Origin: a bacterium D16-51
GTDB taxonomy: Bacteria > Bacillota > Clostridia > Lachnospirales > Lachnospiraceae
Direction: 5' to 3'
Assembly: GCA_003612285.1 (NCBI GenBank)
Contig: RAYE01000033.1
Location: 1 to 60,063, forward strand
DNA: 60,063 nt
Shown here: in pieces, positions 27,966 through 38,029 of the stretch
How positions within the stretch are numbered: position 1 is the stretch's first letter
How the letters are laid out: each line of letters begins with the position of its first letter
Notes under the pieces: generated by a model
Told to the model about the DNA's origin: nothing
Databases searched by the model: none
What the model saw: only the letters and a program-made list of their open reading frames with translations
Program-made: the position numbers and the translations under genes

Positions 27966-28556
27966 TTAGTCGTAAAATGATTTAATATACATACAAATAT
28001 CCGCTGCAGGCATTGTTACATCAAATATCTTTACAAGCATATCAACAGATACATTTTCCATATAATTTCTTAATTTAGACATTTCTGTAATCTGTTCAAA
28101 AGTATAGCCTAAGCTAAAAAGTTCCCTAAAAAGAAGTTCATCAAAGCAATTTGTTTCCTTTGCAAAAGAAATTTTTGAATCCTCACTTATTTCTACAGTT
28201 TCGTCCATAATAGTATCATCCTTAATCCGAACAAAGACCTCTTCTATTTCCTCCTCTGCATCATTATTTTTGCTTTGCTTTAATGCTGGTATTAAAATAA
28301 ATAAAACAAGAAAATATATTATTTCAAATGCAATAAAGGAAATACCCATAACGATTGGTGTATATGTATTATAATGGTTAGCAAAAGGCTTTTTTAATAC
28401 ATTTCCAAATTCCCTAAAAAAGCCTTTTGCTGAATCACTATCCATAGCGCCTGCACTCCAATATCCTATCAACAAGAATAAGCCAGAACCAATAATACCA
28501 ATGATACACAAAAAAAACATATAATATTTATAAATACCCTTTTTTAGTTTACTCAT
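27966..28556 (-). CDS. Membrane protein with two N-terminal helices, unknown
   Basis: 196 residues with AAAGGGA before its ATG. Two membrane helices are clear (MFFLCIIGIIGSGLFLLIGYW at about 13-33 and IAFEIIYFLVLFILIPAL at about 74-92), with a short loop between them. The C-terminal 100 residues are acidic and helical (FRELFSLGYTFEQITEMSKLRNYMENVSVDMLVKIFDV), probably cytoplasmic. It lies in the secretion operon between the SSB-like gene and a coiled-coil protein. A role as an inner-membrane component of the mating channel is inferred from the position only. Confidence 0.65.
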   Translation of the reverse strand: MSKLKKGIYKYYMFFLCIIGIIGSGLFLLIGYWSAGAMDSDSAKGFFREFGNVLKKPFANHYNTYTPIVMGISFIAFEIIYFLVLFILIPALKQSKNNDAEEEIEEVFVRIKDDTIMDETVEISEDSKISFAKETNCFDELLFRELFSLGYTFEQITEMSKLRNYMENVSVDMLVKIFDVTMPAADICMYIKSFYD

Positions 28557-28639
28557 ATCTATTCCCTTTCACATTAATCAAATATATTGGCTTATTTTAT
28601 TATACAGGGACTTACACGTACCATACTAATGTTCCTATA

Positions 28640-30046
28640 TTATGCTGCAGATACAGCATTGCAAAATTCCTCCAATTCTTCTTCTGAAGGATTTTTGGCA
28701 ATTAATTTATATAAATCAAGCCTGGAAAATTGATTATTATTTTTCAACATTCTTTTAATAATTAAAACCTTTTCTTGGGCAAATTTTAATTCCATCATTT
28801 TTATAAAAATAATATTCTCCTGCTCCATTTGTGGCTTTTTATTAAATTTCTTTTCATATAACTTTGCGAAAAGCTGTGAAAAAAGGCTGCTCTTTTTCAT
28901 CAAGTTTTCCATACCATCTGAAATTTGTTCTAAATCGGATTCATTATATAGAATTTCTTTTTCATCAGGTTCCTCACATGCATTTCCTGCACTCTTTTTC
29001 ATATCTTCTAATCCTGATATTTCAGCTATAACAGCATCATTTAAATCATTATCTTGGTTATTCTCTATCTGATTAATAATTTTTCTCAATTCCCCAATCT
29101 CATTTAATAAACCCGCATTCTCTGACTCTTTATCAGAATACCTTTCCTGTAATATTCTATACTCCTGTTGTTCAACTTCTAACCTATTTCCAAGCTCCTC
29201 TATCCTCTGTTGTAAAGTCTGATTAAAACACTCTAAAGATTCAACTTTCTGTAGTAACTGTTTATTTTTGCCTTCCACCATTTTTATAATCGCATTATTT
29301 TTTACAGGAATCTTTTTTATATGTTCTACTTTTACCTTAAACTCCCATAACTCCCTCTCATACAACATAATTTTCCTATATGCTGTTTCCAGATTACCAT
29401 GGAGATTAGATAAATTACCATTTAAATCTTCAATCTGCCTTCTTAAAACACAATTTTCATTCATATAAATATTATTTTTATCAGTCAGTTCTTTATTCTT
29501 TTGTTTTAACTGCTGCATAATAGCCTGCTGGTCTAATGCGTCCATTTTGTCATTTTTCTTACAATCTAAATTTGTCAATACATTTTCTCCTTGAAATTCA
29601 ACATCCTTATTTTCTTTCATATTTTTCTCCAATAAAAGCAGCCTTTGATTCATTTCATCAACTGTCATACACGACTGATAACATGTATATAAATCATCTA
29701 TATTAATTCCAGAAAAAAAGCTTTTACTGAATGCTTCACAAAAATTGTCAAATTCATCTGCCCTTTCATCAAACGCTGATAAAATAATCCAAAACCATAA
29801 AACACTTGCCTTATTTTCAATTAATTTTGTGATAAACAAAAAATTTTTTTCATTGACACAATTTAAAAAATCCGACTCAAAAATAAAACGGGCTAGACTG
29901 ACATTAAATGGCTTTGATTCAAAAAAAATACTTAATATCCTATATGCAGGGCTTTTATCATTCTGTACCTGTTTCCCTACAAATTCCATCCTGCTAAGCA
30001 AATCACTGGGACTTGCATTCAAATCGTCTACAAATTTATCCTCCAT
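28640..30046 (-). CDS. Coiled-coil protein of the secretion operon, unknown
   Basis: 468 residues with GGAGGGTTTGCATA before the ATG. Residues 1-150 are helical (SPAYRILSIFFESKPFNVSLARFIFESDFLN). Residues 165-330 are a long coiled coil (LKQKNKELTDKNNIYMNENC, MVEGKNKQLLQKVESLECFN). The tail is helical again with a small acidic linker. No signal peptide or membrane segment is present, so it is probably cytosolic. Together with the 30092 gene, which has a similar helical head plus coiled coil, it may form a scaffold. Function is not known. Confidence 0.6.
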   Translation of the reverse strand: MEDKFVDDLNASPSDLLSRMEFVGKQVQNDKSPAYRILSIFFESKPFNVSLARFIFESDFLNCVNEKNFLFITKLIENKASVLWFWIILSAFDERADEFDNFCEAFSKSFFSGINIDDLYTCYQSCMTVDEMNQRLLLLEKNMKENKDVEFQGENVLTNLDCKKNDKMDALDQQAIMQQLKQKNKELTDKNNIYMNENCVLRRQIEDLNGNLSNLHGNLETAYRKIMLYERELWEFKVKVEHIKKIPVKNNAIIKMVEGKNKQLLQKVESLECFNQTLQQRIEELGNRLEVEQQEYRILQERYSDKESENAGLLNEIGELRKIINQIENNQDNDLNDAVIAEISGLEDMKKSAGNACEEPDEKEILYNESDLEQISDGMENLMKKSSLFSQLFAKLYEKKFNKKPQMEQENIIFIKMMELKFAQEKVLIIKRMLKNNNQFSRLDLYKLIAKNPSEEELEEFCNAVSAA

Positions 30047-30091
30047 TATGCAAACCCTCCTAACTATTTTTACTACATAAATTGTGCTTTT

Positions 30092-31030
30092 TTACATTCC
30101 ATGCAGCCCCTGGGCAGACAATTGCAGTTCTGTAATTTTTTTAATAATAGCCTCTCTCTTTAATGCCTTTTTCTCAGCATCCTGAATGACAGATTTCAGC
30201 CTGGCAATTTCATTTTCCTGTTCATTAATTTTCTTTTGCTGGCGGCCTATCATTTTTTGATAAATAGCATATAATGAATTGAAACGCTCAATCTCATCCT
30301 TATCTTTTTCCCACTCCCTAATAACTTCTGTAGAGTAGGATGATAATTCCGTAAATGCAAGCTGATATTTTGCTAATATTTTATTAAACCCATCCTGTAC
30401 ATCCAAAACAGAACATATGGCTCCTCTTCCTTTAATATTCATGACATTTAATATATCATCTAATGAACTTGTCCGCTGCAAATCACCTTCAAATGATTCT
30501 GGTATAAGCGCATTCTTTGATGTTTCTGAAACTACTGGCACAGCACTGCTTTTATTAATAATGCCCTCATCACCCACACCTAAACTTTCATTAGTTTCAT
30601 AGTCTACAACTGTCTGCAATATTAGGAGCACATCATTATCATTCTCATTAAACAGTTTCTTCGCATCTTCCAATGCCATATCTTTTTCAATAATCGCATT
30701 TAATGCAACCATTATGTCTGCCAGTGGGACAGTTCCTTTGCTAATAAAGGAATCATTTATCCACTCATACCATTCTGGTGATAATCTTTTGTTTTCTAAC
30801 AGAAATGCCATATGAAAAGCGTACTCCTGCTCTTGGGGAAGTTTTTCTGCATTCATAGAAAAATATTTTAAGACATCCTCTCTTATACTTGCTGCTCCAT
30901 TACTCTGCAGCACATTATAAATCGCATTATACATAATTGGGTTTTTTTCTTTAATCGTGTTAATATGTCCTGCAATTTCCACTTCCTCTAAATCACCATA
31001 ACTTATTACTTTTGAATTATTTTTGCACAT
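30092..31030 (-). CDS. Helical and coiled-coil protein of the secretion operon, unknown
   Basis: 312 residues; TAGGAGGATTTTGGA precedes the ATG. The first 150 residues resemble a helical repeat domain (MYNAIYNVLQSNGAASIREDVLKYF, LSPEWYEWINDSFISKGTVPLADIMVALNAIIEKD). An acidic linker follows, and a coiled coil occupies about 230-305 (LYAIYQKMIGRQQKKINEQENEIARL). The overall plan matches the 28640 product and, more loosely, the 51153 product, so these may be distant paralogues. No known family was recognised. A TGCCA palindrome at 31084-31114 lies 55 bp before the start. Confidence 0.6.
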   Translation of the reverse strand: MCKNNSKVISYGDLEEVEIAGHINTIKEKNPIMYNAIYNVLQSNGAASIREDVLKYFSMNAEKLPQEQEYAFHMAFLLENKRLSPEWYEWINDSFISKGTVPLADIMVALNAIIEKDMALEDAKKLFNENDNDVLLILQTVVDYETNESLGVGDEGIINKSSAVPVVSETSKNALIPESFEGDLQRTSSLDDILNVMNIKGRGAICSVLDVQDGFNKILAKYQLAFTELSSYSTEVIREWEKDKDEIERFNSLYAIYQKMIGRQQKKINEQENEIARLKSVIQDAEKKALKREAIIKKITELQLSAQGLHGM

Positions 31031-31083
31031 TCCAAAATCCTCCTACTATTTAAACTTAAATTATCTGCAAAACTTTTTTTGAA

Positions 31084-31114
31084 AAGGTTTATGCCAAATT
31101 GGCACAAACCTTTT
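31084..31114. promoter_or_regulatory. Extended TGCCA-TGGCA palindrome (31 bp)
   Basis: AAAGGTTTATGCCAA and the nearly exact complement on the other side make this the longest copy of the dispersed palindrome. It fills the gap between the genes at 31116 and 31030 with no T run, so it is not a typical terminator. Confidence 0.6.
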
Positions 31115-31115
31115 A

Positions 31116-32192
31116 TCACTCATACAATTCTGCTCCGGCATCCGATTCATTTTCATTACTTTTCATAGAATTATCCTGAAGTTTCTCCTGTCCATGTTCT
31201 TTGTATATATCAGATTCAAACCCTGTTGATGGATCATATAAAAGAAAATTATTTTCATCATATATTATAATTTTATCATTCCAATCTATATCAGAATCAT
31301 ACGGTTTTCCATTATACTTATACTTATTATCGCCAGAAACATATCGGAAGAAACCAATGTCATTGATATAATAACAGCCAGTTTTTAACCACTCTGGTAT
31401 CGTTATAGAAATACAATTACTATGTAAAAACTCATAATCGTATGTGGTAAACATCTCCAAACTGCAAAATGCATGTGTATTGGCAGTCATTTCATAATCC
31501 TGATAAAAAGTCCCTGTATACCACTCGCAAAGATATTTAGTATCTTTGCTAAGGCCAAATAATGTTCCCCCTTCAGATACAAATCCATCTCTGACTGGCA
31601 CACTCCCCAATTTGTCAATAAATAATTCCGAAGCGTCTACAAAATCTCCCAGCTGCATAGCATCTGAATTTGGATTAATATATCCCTTATACCCTCCATC
31701 TGAATTTGTTATATAATAATGGCCACTTTGATCCTGGGATAAATTTGCAATACCTATTGTATATCCATAGTCACCAAACCGCTCCCATTGTATTCCTTCG
31801 TGCGGAATAGAAGAATTAGAAATATAAATCAACTCATCACCGGGATACAATACAGGTATTTCCATATCATTTGATGTATCAAACCATATTGTATGGCATA
31901 TGCCAGTATCATTATTTTCCCAATTTTTTAGGCCAGATGGACATTTTCTAAATACATTTTCATTTACTGTACCTTTCAAATCAACTTTAATATCAGGTTG
32001 GTTTTCGTTATGCCATACATAAAAACAGCCATCTTCCAGGTCTTCCACGGACTTTATAATCTTTTCATCCTTCTTTTTACTAACAGTGTCTAATTTTGGC
32101 AGGGATATCACCTTAAAACCGAGCAATGTAGCAACTATACATGTAATTAAAAGCAGTGGAATCATGATATATAACATTTTTTTCACAATCAC
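31116..32192 (-). CDS. Membrane-anchored exported protein of the secretion operon
   Basis: About 358 residues. An N-terminal helix (LYIMIPLLLITCIVATLLGFKVI) is followed by a large exported domain rich in Tyr, Trp and Asp (KNWENNDTGICHTIW, GYTIGIANLSQDQSGHYYITN) and an acidic C-terminus. Starts at GTG 32192 or GTG 32186 are both possible. The first overlaps the stop of the upstream gene (32189-32191), indicating translational coupling with the VirB3-like gene. Probably faces the wall or periplasm-like space and may be part of the mating apparatus. No family recognised. Confidence 0.65.
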   Translation of the reverse strand: MIVKKMLYIMIPLLLITCIVATLLGFKVISLPKLDTVSKKKDEKIIKSVEDLEDGCFYVWHNENQPDIKVDLKGTVNENVFRKCPSGLKNWENNDTGICHTIWFDTSNDMEIPVLYPGDELIYISNSSIPHEGIQWERFGDYGYTIGIANLSQDQSGHYYITNSDGGYKGYINPNSDAMQLGDFVDASELFIDKLGSVPVRDGFVSEGGTLFGLSKDTKYLCEWYTGTFYQDYEMTANTHAFCSLEMFTTYDYEFLHSNCISITIPEWLKTGCYYINDIGFFRYVSGDNKYKYNGKPYDSDIDWNDKIIIYDENNFLLYDPSTGFESDIYKEHGQEKLQDNSMKSNENESDAGAELYE

Positions 32193-32734
32193 ACCCCATT
32201 CCTACTCTGACAAGCCATAGAAAGCGTATGATGAAGTTCTTCCTCTTTTGGTTGATTTAATACGACCATAATTATAATTAGAAAAACTATGCCAATAACA
32301 ACCCCAACAACAAATTTAATCAATAATTGTTTCTGCTGCTCAGGAGTCACTTTTTGCCGCTCTTCCAATTCTGCCTCACTCTTAGCTTTTTTTGTTAAAA
32401 TACGGAGCTGCTCTAAATCTTCTGTCGGTTTTGTGACATATACTTTTGAAGGCCTTGAAAGTATAAGAACCAAATATCTTATTAAGGATAGATCTTCATT
32501 GTAATTACACCCAAAAGCAACTCCTAAAGAAAGCGGAAGCACCGTAATTATTGAAGTAATTGCTGTTCCTAGTCCAAAGAAAAAATTGCCTGCTAAATTT
32601 AAAACCACACATAACGCAACACTTCCCCAAAAGATCACCTTTTGCACAACCGACTGATGGCTTAGAAAAGGAATACCCATAAAGGCATCTGAATTTACTT
32701 CCTCTAAATTCAGGTTACGGTTCATAGACGCCAT
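32189..32734 (-). CDS. VirB3/PrgI-like inner-membrane protein
   Basis: 181 residues; AAGGAG upstream. After a polar start (FMGIPFLSHQSVVQK) there are two close membrane helices (VIFWGSVALCVVLNLAGNFFF and ITSIITVLPLSLGVAFG), then a cytoplasmic loop (LIRYLVLILSRPSKVY) that fits the PrgI/TcpE/VirB3 pattern. A third helix (FVVGVVIGIVFLIIIMVVL) near the C-terminus is extra. VirB3-type proteins partner with the VirB4 ATPase. Position between VirB6-like and exported proteins supports the call. Family identity is inferred from topology and context. Confidence 0.6.
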   Translation of the reverse strand: MASMNRNLNLEEVNSDAFMGIPFLSHQSVVQKVIFWGSVALCVVLNLAGNFFFGLGTAITSIITVLPLSLGVAFGCNYNEDLSLIRYLVLILSRPSKVYVTKPTEDLEQLRILTKKAKSEAELEERQKVTPEQQKQLLIKFVVGVVIGIVFLIIIMVVLNQPKEEELHHTLSMACQSRNGV

Positions 32735-32754
32735 TTAAATACTCACTCCTTCCA

Positions 32755-33642
32755 TTAAAAAAATCTTTGTATAACACTGTCTGCTGATTTAACTAACCCA
32801 GCACACACAAGAGGCATTATTGCATTTTGGACACATGCATATACTGTTTTTTCAATTAGTGACGCCGAAGCAAAATTAAGGGAAGAGATAACCTGGTCAT
32901 TTATCAATGCAACGCTCATCTTTACGCATATCACCATAAAAGCACCACTAAGGCAGTATCCAAAAAACGTCTTTAAATAATTTGACATTACACGGCTAGC
33001 TTCCCCTGTACCTGCTCCCATTGCTACTGCAATACTTGCGAAGGGCAGTATTACCATTGGTTTAAATATACGCTGGAATGCGCTGTTTATCAAAGAAATG
33101 GAAGATGCAATAATAATAAACAATGTTACTAATCCAGAAACAAGCATGATGATTTCTGCGAGGACATGATCCCACCAGGCACCGACAAACTCGCCAATAG
33201 CCAAAATATGAAAGGTTATGTCCGGTTTTTGCCCTGCTTCTGTAATCGCAGATTGTAAATCATTGTTCATGCTAAGATAATAATTATTTCCGCCTGCTGC
33301 AGAAAAAGCGGAAGTAACCCCATCTGCAAACCCCATTACATATCCCATAATCCCCCACAGGTTTTCAATAATCCCTAATATTACACAATACTTTATGGCT
33401 GACCCAATAAATTTCCTAAGCTGCTGATCTGGAGGCGTTGATACAACATCCCTAATCAATGCAATCAGAAAGAAAACAACTGCCAATGGGAAAGCCGCTG
33501 CTTTTAAACTATTGAATAATGTTAGAATTGTATTGGTCAAAGCAGAAGATGCTGCTTTAGGAGAAGTTGTAAAAAGCGATATAGATATATCAATCAATGC
33601 ATTCCATATGCCATACCCTGCATTAAATAACCCTTCTATCAT
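32755..33642 (-). CDS. VirB6/TrbL-like polytopic membrane protein
   Basis: 295 residues with AAAGGAGACTGG before the ATG. At least six hydrophobic segments are visible, including AAFPLAVVFFLIALIRDVV, YCVILGIIENLWGIMGYVMGF, ILAIGEFVGAWWDHVLAEII and VSGLVTLFIIIASSISL. A central extracellular loop is rich in Asn and Tyr. This is the plan of VirB6/TrbL channel proteins (CD1107-type in Gram-positive elements). The gene follows the VirB2-like gene and precedes the VirB3-like gene. Assignment rests on topology and order. Confidence 0.75.
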   Translation of the reverse strand: MIEGLFNAGYGIWNALIDISISLFTTSPKAASSALTNTILTLFNSLKAAAFPLAVVFFLIALIRDVVSTPPDQQLRKFIGSAIKYCVILGIIENLWGIMGYVMGFADGVTSAFSAAGGNNYYLSMNNDLQSAITEAGQKPDITFHILAIGEFVGAWWDHVLAEIIMLVSGLVTLFIIIASSISLINSAFQRIFKPMVILPFASIAVAMGAGTGEASRVMSNYLKTFFGYCLSGAFMVICVKMSVALINDQVISSLNFASASLIEKTVYACVQNAIMPLVCAGLVKSADSVIQRFF

Positions 33643-33670
33643 CTATCCAGTCTCCTTTATAATCTATTCT

Positions 33671-34003
33671 CTATCCTAATGCTGAAATAAGAGCGCCAAT
33701 ACCCGTACAAATTCCTCCTGCTATAACAGTATAAATTGCAGAATGTTCACCATTCTGATCCATTTTTTGGAACGCTATTGCGAACCTAACACCGCCCCAA
33801 ACCATAAGCACCGCTCCAACTGGTACAATAATGGTAGTCATTACATTTTTAAGGTTTGTTATCTGTGTTGTATAACTGCCACTTGCAAAAGCAGCTTTAG
33901 GATAAACCATCAAATTTAAACTTACTGCAAACACAATTGCTTTTGCTGTCTCCCTCAAACTAATCACCTTATCTTTAATTTTACCTGCAACTTTCATAAT
34001 CAT
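33671..34003 (-). CDS. VirB2/Maff2-like small membrane protein
   Basis: 110 residues with GAGGAGGATT before the ATG. A signal-like hydrophobic region (TAKAIVFAVSLNLMVYPKAAFASG) ends in a possible cleavage site (AFA-SG) near residue 41. Two membrane helices follow (VMTTIIVPVGAVLMVWGGVRFAIAF and AIYTVIAGGICTGIGALISAL). This matches VirB2 pilins and the Maff2-type proteins of Bacillota ICEs. It lies directly downstream of the VirD4-like gene. In Gram-positive systems such proteins probably line the channel rather than form long pili. Confidence 0.75.
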   Translation of the reverse strand: MIMKVAGKIKDKVISLRETAKAIVFAVSLNLMVYPKAAFASGSYTTQITNLKNVMTTIIVPVGAVLMVWGGVRFAIAFQKMDQNGEHSAIYTVIAGGICTGIGALISALG

Positions 34004-34021
34004 AATAATCCTCCTCGTTTT

Positions 34022-36385
34022 TTATTTACTTACTTCTTTTGCTGCTGCTAAACGTGGTGCCATATTTTCAATTTCCGTTACTGGCATTTCCGTATTGAAA
34101 TATAAAGTTATTTCATCAAAAGCAATCTCCGCCTTGATAAGGGATTCCAATGCTTTAATCTGTCTGGATGAAAACCCAGCATTTTTTAATCTTTGCACCA
34201 CAAGAAGTTCTTTAGCATCATACTGGTCAAAATTAAGTTCCCTGGCAGCTTTCTCTTTTACCGCCTTTTCAGTTTGGATTCGTATTTGTTTCCAAAATTC
34301 CTTGGTTGATGCATCTTTCCCTAAAATTTCCTTATTTTCACGTTCCAAAATAGAAAGAGAATCTATATCCTGCTCTGTAAGCTTCAAAATCTTAATATTG
34401 CCATCCGCTTTACATTTTTCAAGATACTCATCTGCTTCACGCCCAATAAAAAACTCTGGGATTTGTTCACACGGAGATTTCTTCCTGTCAAGCACCTGAA
34501 CTTTAAATCCATCATTTAGTTTTGTTACATATGGCACTTTCCGTGTAAGCAAGGGATATAATGGGCTTTTCTCAAATTTACATTTTGGCACAAATAATGG
34601 ATCTGTTCCTTTAACAACTATTGCACATGGCCCATCCTTGTTCATCCTATACATTTCTTCTGGGCTAAAAAGTGGCATCTGCATGACGTCCTCATTATCC
34701 GAAAAGCTGCCCTGTGTCCCCCTGGATAACCCAGTTGTCTGTTTGTGGATTGTCCTATTACCAAATGCTTTCGACAGATATTCACAGCTGTCCTGGTCTG
34801 GTGCACCAAGGATATCAATAATTGACATATTTGCAATCAAATCCTTATCCATGTCAAATTTAGGGAATTTCCTTTTTAACTGTATAAGGTTCTGAATAAT
34901 TACAATTGCACTCATGCCACGCGAACGCATCGTTGATAGCTTCTCTACAAAAGAATCAGGCAATGTAACATTCGCAAATTCATCCATCAAAAAGGTAAGA
35001 TGTTCTGGCAATGTGTCATGTAGAGATGCATCTATTGCTGTTAAATGATATAACTCATCAAAAAACAGGGAATACACCATAGAAGTAATCCAATCATAAT
35101 ATCTCTTATCTTCAGACGTCACTATATATAAAATTCTTTTCCCTGTTGGCGAACCCTTGGTTTTTTTACAATATCCAAAAGAATTTTTAATATCAATATC
35201 ATCAACTGATAAAAGATTTTTAACACATTGCAGCTTCATATAACGGCAATGTGCATCTAATGATGCTACAATTGAAGAAGTAGTTTCCTGCGCACCATTA
35301 TAGAATTTCCTAATATCTACTAATCCTTTTAAATCTTCTGTTGGCTTTTCTTTAGTGTACAATCCATTTAACCAATTCTCATTTGCCCTCTCAAAGCGGT
35401 TTAAAATTCCATTAGGATCGGAATTATCAATGCCGCCTGTCTGCTCATTGGCTTTTACGATGGTACTTTCAAGAAGCTCAACAAAATGTGCCCAATCCTT
35501 ATCTTCATCTGGGTATGTATAATGCATCAGATATAAAAGATCTGTCATAAGTGTTTCTGCCGTTTGCTCGAAAAATGCATCCCCGCTGTTCCCTTCTTCA
35601 GGGTTTGTTGTGGCCTTAAACAAAATCTGTGCCAGGCTCATAATATCAGATTCATTCCTTAAATAACGGAAAGGGTTAAAATGGATACTATGTTCCATAG
35701 ATTCTTCTGATTCAATATTTAATACCAATACTTCATATCCATTGTCTTCAAAAAACTGCCCAGTTTGCTTTGACAGTTCCCCTTTTGGATCTGTTACAAG
35801 ATAATTCCCTGCAAGCTGCGATAATACCGGACGCGATAACCTAAACGATTTTCCTGTTCCAGGTGGACCGACAACGAGGATATTTAAATTTGAAGTCAGT
35901 TTATTGTCTATGTTTACATACACTCCGTCTGCAAGCCAATAATTATGTGTATTCACAACTACAGGCCGCACTGGTTCCGGGCAATCCCCAAATTTTACTG
36001 TAACCAGATTCTTAGAATCCGCATTACTATATGCTTTTGAAAACTCTTTTGCATTGCCCCATCTGGCATCTCCATGCTCCCTTCCTGCAAAAGGATGCTG
36101 AATTTTGGTAATATAATATAAATAGGCAAGAGTCCATATTGCCTCGAGGATACAAAAAGTTTGCCCTGTCACCTCTGTAAAACCTACAATAAAATGATGC
36201 TCAATAAGGACAAATTGATTAAAACTATGGAACCATTCCAAAAAATCACAGCCAGGACTCCATGAAGCAGCAAATAAAATTGCAAAATATCCAACAGCAA
36301 TAAAACCTATAGAAAAATATAATAACTTTTCCTGTACAGGCATCTGCTCATTCTGGATCATTGCCTGCCCTCTGGCTCTAGCCAT
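34022..36385 (-). CDS. VirD4/TraG-type coupling protein
   Basis: 787 residues; AGGTGAGGAT before the ATG. Two N-terminal membrane helices (about 23-47 and 70-105) precede the ATPase: Walker A VVGPPGTGKSFRLSRP (about 170-185), VTDPKGEL, Walker B region TFLMDEFANVTLPD (about 462-475) and the motif MSAIVIIQNLIQLK. T4CP proteins bring the relaxase-DNA complex to the channel. A C-terminal 180-residue extension (coiled, charged) may bind partners. The gene follows the split DUF3801-like gene, as pcfB precedes pcfC in pCF10. Confidence 0.92.
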   Translation of the reverse strand: MARARGQAMIQNEQMPVQEKLLYFSIGFIAVGYFAILFAASWSPGCDFLEWFHSFNQFVLIEHHFIVGFTEVTGQTFCILEAIWTLAYLYYITKIQHPFAGREHGDARWGNAKEFSKAYSNADSKNLVTVKFGDCPEPVRPVVVNTHNYWLADGVYVNIDNKLTSNLNILVVGPPGTGKSFRLSRPVLSQLAGNYLVTDPKGELSKQTGQFFEDNGYEVLVLNIESEESMEHSIHFNPFRYLRNESDIMSLAQILFKATTNPEEGNSGDAFFEQTAETLMTDLLYLMHYTYPDEDKDWAHFVELLESTIVKANEQTGGIDNSDPNGILNRFERANENWLNGLYTKEKPTEDLKGLVDIRKFYNGAQETTSSIVASLDAHCRYMKLQCVKNLLSVDDIDIKNSFGYCKKTKGSPTGKRILYIVTSEDKRYYDWITSMVYSLFFDELYHLTAIDASLHDTLPEHLTFLMDEFANVTLPDSFVEKLSTMRSRGMSAIVIIQNLIQLKRKFPKFDMDKDLIANMSIIDILGAPDQDSCEYLSKAFGNRTIHKQTTGLSRGTQGSFSDNEDVMQMPLFSPEEMYRMNKDGPCAIVVKGTDPLFVPKCKFEKSPLYPLLTRKVPYVTKLNDGFKVQVLDRKKSPCEQIPEFFIGREADEYLEKCKADGNIKILKLTEQDIDSLSILERENKEILGKDASTKEFWKQIRIQTEKAVKEKAARELNFDQYDAKELLVVQRLKNAGFSSRQIKALESLIKAEIAFDEITLYFNTEMPVTEIENMAPRLAAAKEVSK

Positions 36386-36393
36386 ATCCTCAC

Positions 36394-37917
36394 CTACCTT
36401 TCATGATGCGAAGATACCTTTTGCTGCATATTCACTTTTTCTTTCATTTGCTTATCTATGGATTCCTTCACACTAGCTGCAGAAACTTCCGTAATGCTTT
36501 GCCCATCTGCCTGGCCATTTTCCTTTTCAATAGTAAGTTTGGCATCTTTATCAACAGAAAAGACACATATTCCATCCTTTATCTTCTCTGACTGAATATC
36601 TCCAAAAAATATAGATTCGCCACTTTCTAATTCCACACAAAGCTTTCCTTTTTTTTCAATTAATCTGTCTTGGGGAATTTCAAAAGTGATAACTGATTTA
36701 TCTTTTTCCGCAGATGCCAGCTTTTTCTTTTCCTGTTCCATTGTATATTCAACCGCATCCTTAGCATCTGCACTGGAAAAATCCGGCTTTCCCTCCTTCA
36801 TTTGTTCTTTTACCTGTTTTTCAGATTCAGGCTCTACCTGGTCATGGTATTTAATATACGCTTCCATTTTTTCTTTTGTATTAAAAATACGGCATTGTGT
36901 GTTTTCATGGATTCCTGCCTTTTCAAGTATTTCTGGGAGGATATTGGAATCCCACTCCTGTTTGGTCATATTTTTATCAGAAAACTCATACATCTCACCT
37001 TTTTCCGTTTTCAGTGAATAGCCACTATACGCAAGACCATGTTCATCAATTTCAAACGTCCGTGTAATTGTAGCCCCAATCTCAGGCACATAAAACCGTA
37101 ATTTAGATTCTGGGACACAGCTGCTGTCCCTTATTGGCTGTAAGCAGTCAACACTGGAAAAAGATCTATCAATATCTACTCCTTTTTCGTATTCTGATAT
37201 TGCCTTGTCAGGATCTTTTTCAAATTCTGTACCTTTAGCATTTTTTTAATAATCCTCAAAACTCATGGCTGCCCCATGCTTCAACGACTCCTTTGTTTCT
37301 TTTACATTTGCTTCCCTTTCAGCTTTTACCTGCTCTAAATTTTCTATCAGGACTTCAATATCTTTTTTTTCTTCCGGGGAAGCCGTCTCACATTTTTCTT
37401 TTGTTTCTTTTAGCAGTTCATCATAGCCATTAACAGCTGCTTCATTCTCCTTAATACTTTTTTCTAAAATAGATTTATAAACAGCCTCTGCCATGATAAC
37501 ATCATGTGGAGGTATAAATACCGGGAGTTTTCCATCTGATGCAATAAAATCTACACCTTTACAATATCTCAATCCATTTTTTTGGCATAAACTTATAAAT
37601 TCCTCATAATATTTCTCAGGGATATAAAATGTTTGGAAAATTCCTCCCTGCTTCTGGGAAAGTTCCATAATCTCCTTAAAGGATGTTTTCTCTCCAGGTG
37701 CCTCTAGCTGTTCAACCCTTTTTTCTTCCTCTTGTGTTTTGCTTTCTTCTTCTTTTGTCTTTTGCTTCGTGGTATGCTTGTTTTTTACATCACCAACGGT
37801 TCTTCCCAGAGCCCTCAATGCCTGAAGAATAAATTTCCCCACCTCAAGAGAACCATTAATTGCCAAAGTCATGCCCTGGTATTCAAGCTGTATCACCTGG
37901 GCAATTTCATCTGCCAT
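36394..37917 (-). pseudogene. DUF3801/PcfB-like protein gene split by an in-frame TAA
   Basis: A single reading frame runs from the ATG at 37917 (MADEIAQVIQ, AGAGGTGTTGTAT upstream) to the stop at 36394, broken only by one TAA at 37246-37248. The first part (223 residues) resembles DUF3801/PcfB-like proteins, partners of the VirD4 coupling protein: a helical head, GEKTSFKEIMELSQ, YYEEFISLCQKNGLRYCKGVDF and a charged tail. After the TAA, 52 plausible codons without any start lead into the second part. There the first possible start is GTG 37089 and no clear ribosome site is seen. A nonsense mutation (or read-through) is more likely than two natural genes. The second part contains beta segments (VITFEIPQDRLIEKKGKLCVEL) and no known family. 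Confidence 0.55.
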
Positions 37918-37975
37918 ATACAACACCTCTTTCCTAATTTTTTGTAAAAAAATTCTAACATTTCATAAAGGGATA

Positions 37976-37994
37976 TTTATTAGACTAAAAACAA
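37976..37994 (-). promoter_or_regulatory. Shared 19-bp operon-head motif, copy b, with promoter
   Basis: The minus strand reads TTGTTTTTAGTCTAATAAA, identical to copy a over all 19 bases. Here a TTGAAA lies 17 bp before TAATAA, so the CTAATAAA end could be the -10 region. It lies about 60 bp before the DUF3801-like gene and heads the secretion operon. Confidence 0.6.
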
Positions 37995-38029
37995 CAGATT
38001 TTCAAATATTTTGACTTTACAACAAAAAA

